Shown piece after piece: positions 62,813 to 64,000 of a stretch of DNA of 64,000 nt. Below the pieces are notes generated by a model. That model did not search any database, was not told where the DNA came from, and saw only the letters and a list, made by a program, of their open reading frames with translations. How positions within the stretch are numbered: position 1 is the first letter of the stretch; every line of letters begins with the position of its first letter. A program made the translations under genes and the position numbers. The DNA comes from an uncultured Bacteroidota bacterium. GTDB taxonomy: Bacteria; Bacteroidota; Bacteroidia; Flavobacteriales; Flavobacteriaceae. The stretch spans positions 156,453 through 220,452 of the forward strand of contig CACOGA010000001.1 in assembly GCA_902626585.1 (NCBI GenBank), given 5' to 3'.

Positions 62813-64000
62813 TTAACTGAGCTCTAAGGCTTCTTCAATTTTGTTATTCATGAGAATTTCAGCTGGATTCTCTAATGCCTCCTTTATATGAACCAGGAAA
62901 CCAACACTTTCCCTGCCGTCAATTATTCTATGATCATATGAAAGAGCTAAATACATTACAGGCCTAATTTCAACTTTTCCGTTAACCGCAATGGGCCTCT
63001 CAACAATATTATGCATCCCTAAAATAGCACTTTGAGGAGGATTTACTATTGGAGTTGACAACATACTACCAAAAACACCACCGTTAGAAATTGTAAATGT
63101 TCCACCTGTCATTTCGTCTACAGTAATTTGACCATCTCTAGCTCTCTCAGCTAGCCTTTTAACCTCAAGTTCGACTGATTTAAATCCCAGGTCTTGGGCA
63201 CTTCTAATTACAGGAACCATCAATCCCTTTGGGCCTGAAACAGCTATACTTATATCGCAGTAGTTATATGAAATCATCTCCGAGCCATCAATCATTGAGT
63301 TGACAGCAGGGTACTCCTCAAGCGCCCTTACACTAGCTAAAGTAAAAAAAGACATAAAGCCTAAATTAACGCCATGTTTTTCTTTAAATTTTTCTTTGTA
63401 TTTTTTTCTTAGTTCAAATATTGCAGACATGTCAACCTCATTAAAAGTTGTTAGCATGGCAGTCTGATTCTTTACAGAAACCAATCTTTCAGCAACCTTT
63501 CTTCTCAGCATGGAGAGCTTATTTCTTGTTTCCGACCTGTTTGAATCAGTTACATTACCCATTGCGGGTTTTCCCAGAAGAATATCTTGTTTTGTAATTC
63601 TGCCATCTTTACCCGTACCAGTTATCTGTTCCAAGTCTATATTTTTTTCATCAGCTATTTTTCTAGCTGCCGGACTTAACAAATCTGACTTAGAACTATC
63701 AATCTGTTTAACGATTTCTACGTTTTCATCTTGCGTTTGATTATCATTAGAAGTCTTAGCCTTAGCTGTACCCTCAGCAGAGGTGTCGATGTGACAAACA
63801 ACCTGTCCGACCTCGACTAAATCCCCGTCCTCCGCCTTCAATGTAATAATTCCAGACTGCTCGGCTGGTAACTCAAGAGTCGCTTTATCGCTATCTATTT
63901 CGGCAATAATCTGATCCTTTTCAACATAATCGCCGTCTGCCACGAGCCATTGAGCAATTTCAACTTCTGAGATTGATTCACCTGGTGATGGTATCTTCAT
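62813..64000 (-). CDS. sucB: Dihydrolipoyllysine succinyltransferase (2-oxoglutarate dehydrogenase E2), possibly cut at the window edge
   Basis: At least 395 residues. A lipoyl domain at the N-terminus has the modified lysine K39 in [11 protein letters not shown]; an E3-binding domain follows ([20 protein letters not shown]...GRITKQDI, about 106-140); the C-terminal acyltransferase has H357xxxD361 in [11 protein letters not shown]. It makes succinyl-CoA in the TCA cycle. The ATG used is the last three bases of the window; homologues often have three or four more residues, so the true start may lie just outside. sucA would be expected upstream. Confidence 0.93.
   Translation of the reverse strand: MKIPSPGESISEVEIAQWLVADGDYVEKDQIIAEIDSDKATLELPAEQSGIITLKAEDGDLVEVGQVVCHIDTSAEGTAKAKTSNDNQTQDENVEIVKQIDSSKSDLLSPAARKIADEKNIDLEQITGTGKDGRITKQDILLGKPAMGNVTDSNRSETRNKLSMLRRKVAERLVSVKNQTAMLTTFNEVDMSAIFELRKKYKEKFKEKHGVNLGFMSFFTLASVRALEEYPAVNSMIDGSEMISYNYCDISIAVSGPKGLMVPVIRSAQDLGFKSVELEVKRLAERARDGQITVDEMTGGTFTISNGGVFGSMLSTPIVNPPQSAILGMHNIVERPIAVNGKVEIRPVMYLALSYDHRIIDGRESVGFLVHIKEALENPAEILMNNKIEEALELS

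Noticed and set aside
1..64000. Mobile elements, CRISPR arrays, phage, toxin-antitoxin or defence genes
   Set aside because: I looked for transposase motifs, terminal inverted repeats, regularly spaced repeats and small gene pairs and saw none; gene content is core metabolism throughout.

Overview
The window is a low-GC (roughly one third G+C by eye), densely coded stretch of core chromosome from a member of the Bacteroidota, most likely a marine-type Flavobacteriia. The main evidence is the outer-membrane translocon SprA of the type IX secretion system, a complete alternative complex III (actABCDEF) fused by operon to an aa3-type oxidase, Bacteroidota-type TonB/ExbB/ExbD proteins, a DUF2723 glycosyltransferase, and several upstream sequences matching the Bacteroidota promoter (TTG or TTTG, about 19 bases, TAnnTTTG). 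Shine-Dalgarno sequences are mostly absent, as usual for the phylum. Genus-level placement is not possible by eye.

Layout. 1-2257 (+): the tail of a NifU-like Fe-S scaffold protein and a DUF255 thioredoxin-like lipoprotein. 2247-24823 (-): a run of about 22 co-oriented genes, read from right to left as ruvB, queG, ruvA, sprA, gcvH, a tonB-type gene, then a cytochrome-oxidase biogenesis block (cyoE, two subunit III genes, subunit IV, a cysteine-less SCO-like protein, SCO, a DUF420/CtaM-like protein and a tiny CxxC membrane protein), a MacAB/TolC-type exporter and tsaB. 24891-36195 (-): actA-B-C-D-E-F-coxB-coxA, an electron-transfer operon from quinol to oxygen, closed by a strong terminator. 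36413-36841 (+): a small secreted SPOR-domain protein. 36838-41297 (-): tRNA-Gln, rimP, nusA, infB. 41416-50043 (+): DUF2723 protein, sugar MFS transporter, glycosylasparaginase-like enzyme, polA. 50156-59505 (+): rplM, rpsI, rpsB, tsf, pyrH, frr, an RND/MMPL exporter, asnS, rpoN. 59510-64000 (-): sucB (start at the window edge), a TatD hydrolase, tRNA-Ser, and exbB, a four-helix membrane protein and two exbD genes.

How it fits together. Two clusters 9 kb apart supply one respiratory chain: the Act complex oxidises menaquinol and passes electrons to CoxA/CoxB, while subunits III and IV, heme O synthase and copper-handling proteins lie in the cyoE cluster. Proton-motive force from that chain would drive the ExbB/ExbD/TonB system. 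The rest is translation, transcription and DNA maintenance.

No mobile element, CRISPR array, phage gene or defence system was seen, and no intergenic gap exceeds about 220 bases. I found no clear new system. The best leads are two uncharacterised oxidase-cluster proteins (a Cys-free SCO-like protein and a 69-residue CxxC membrane protein), a DNA polymerase I whose proofreading site appears dead, a terminator-like hairpin directly in front of the rimP start codon, a six-heme ActA, and a histidine-rich segment in ActF.
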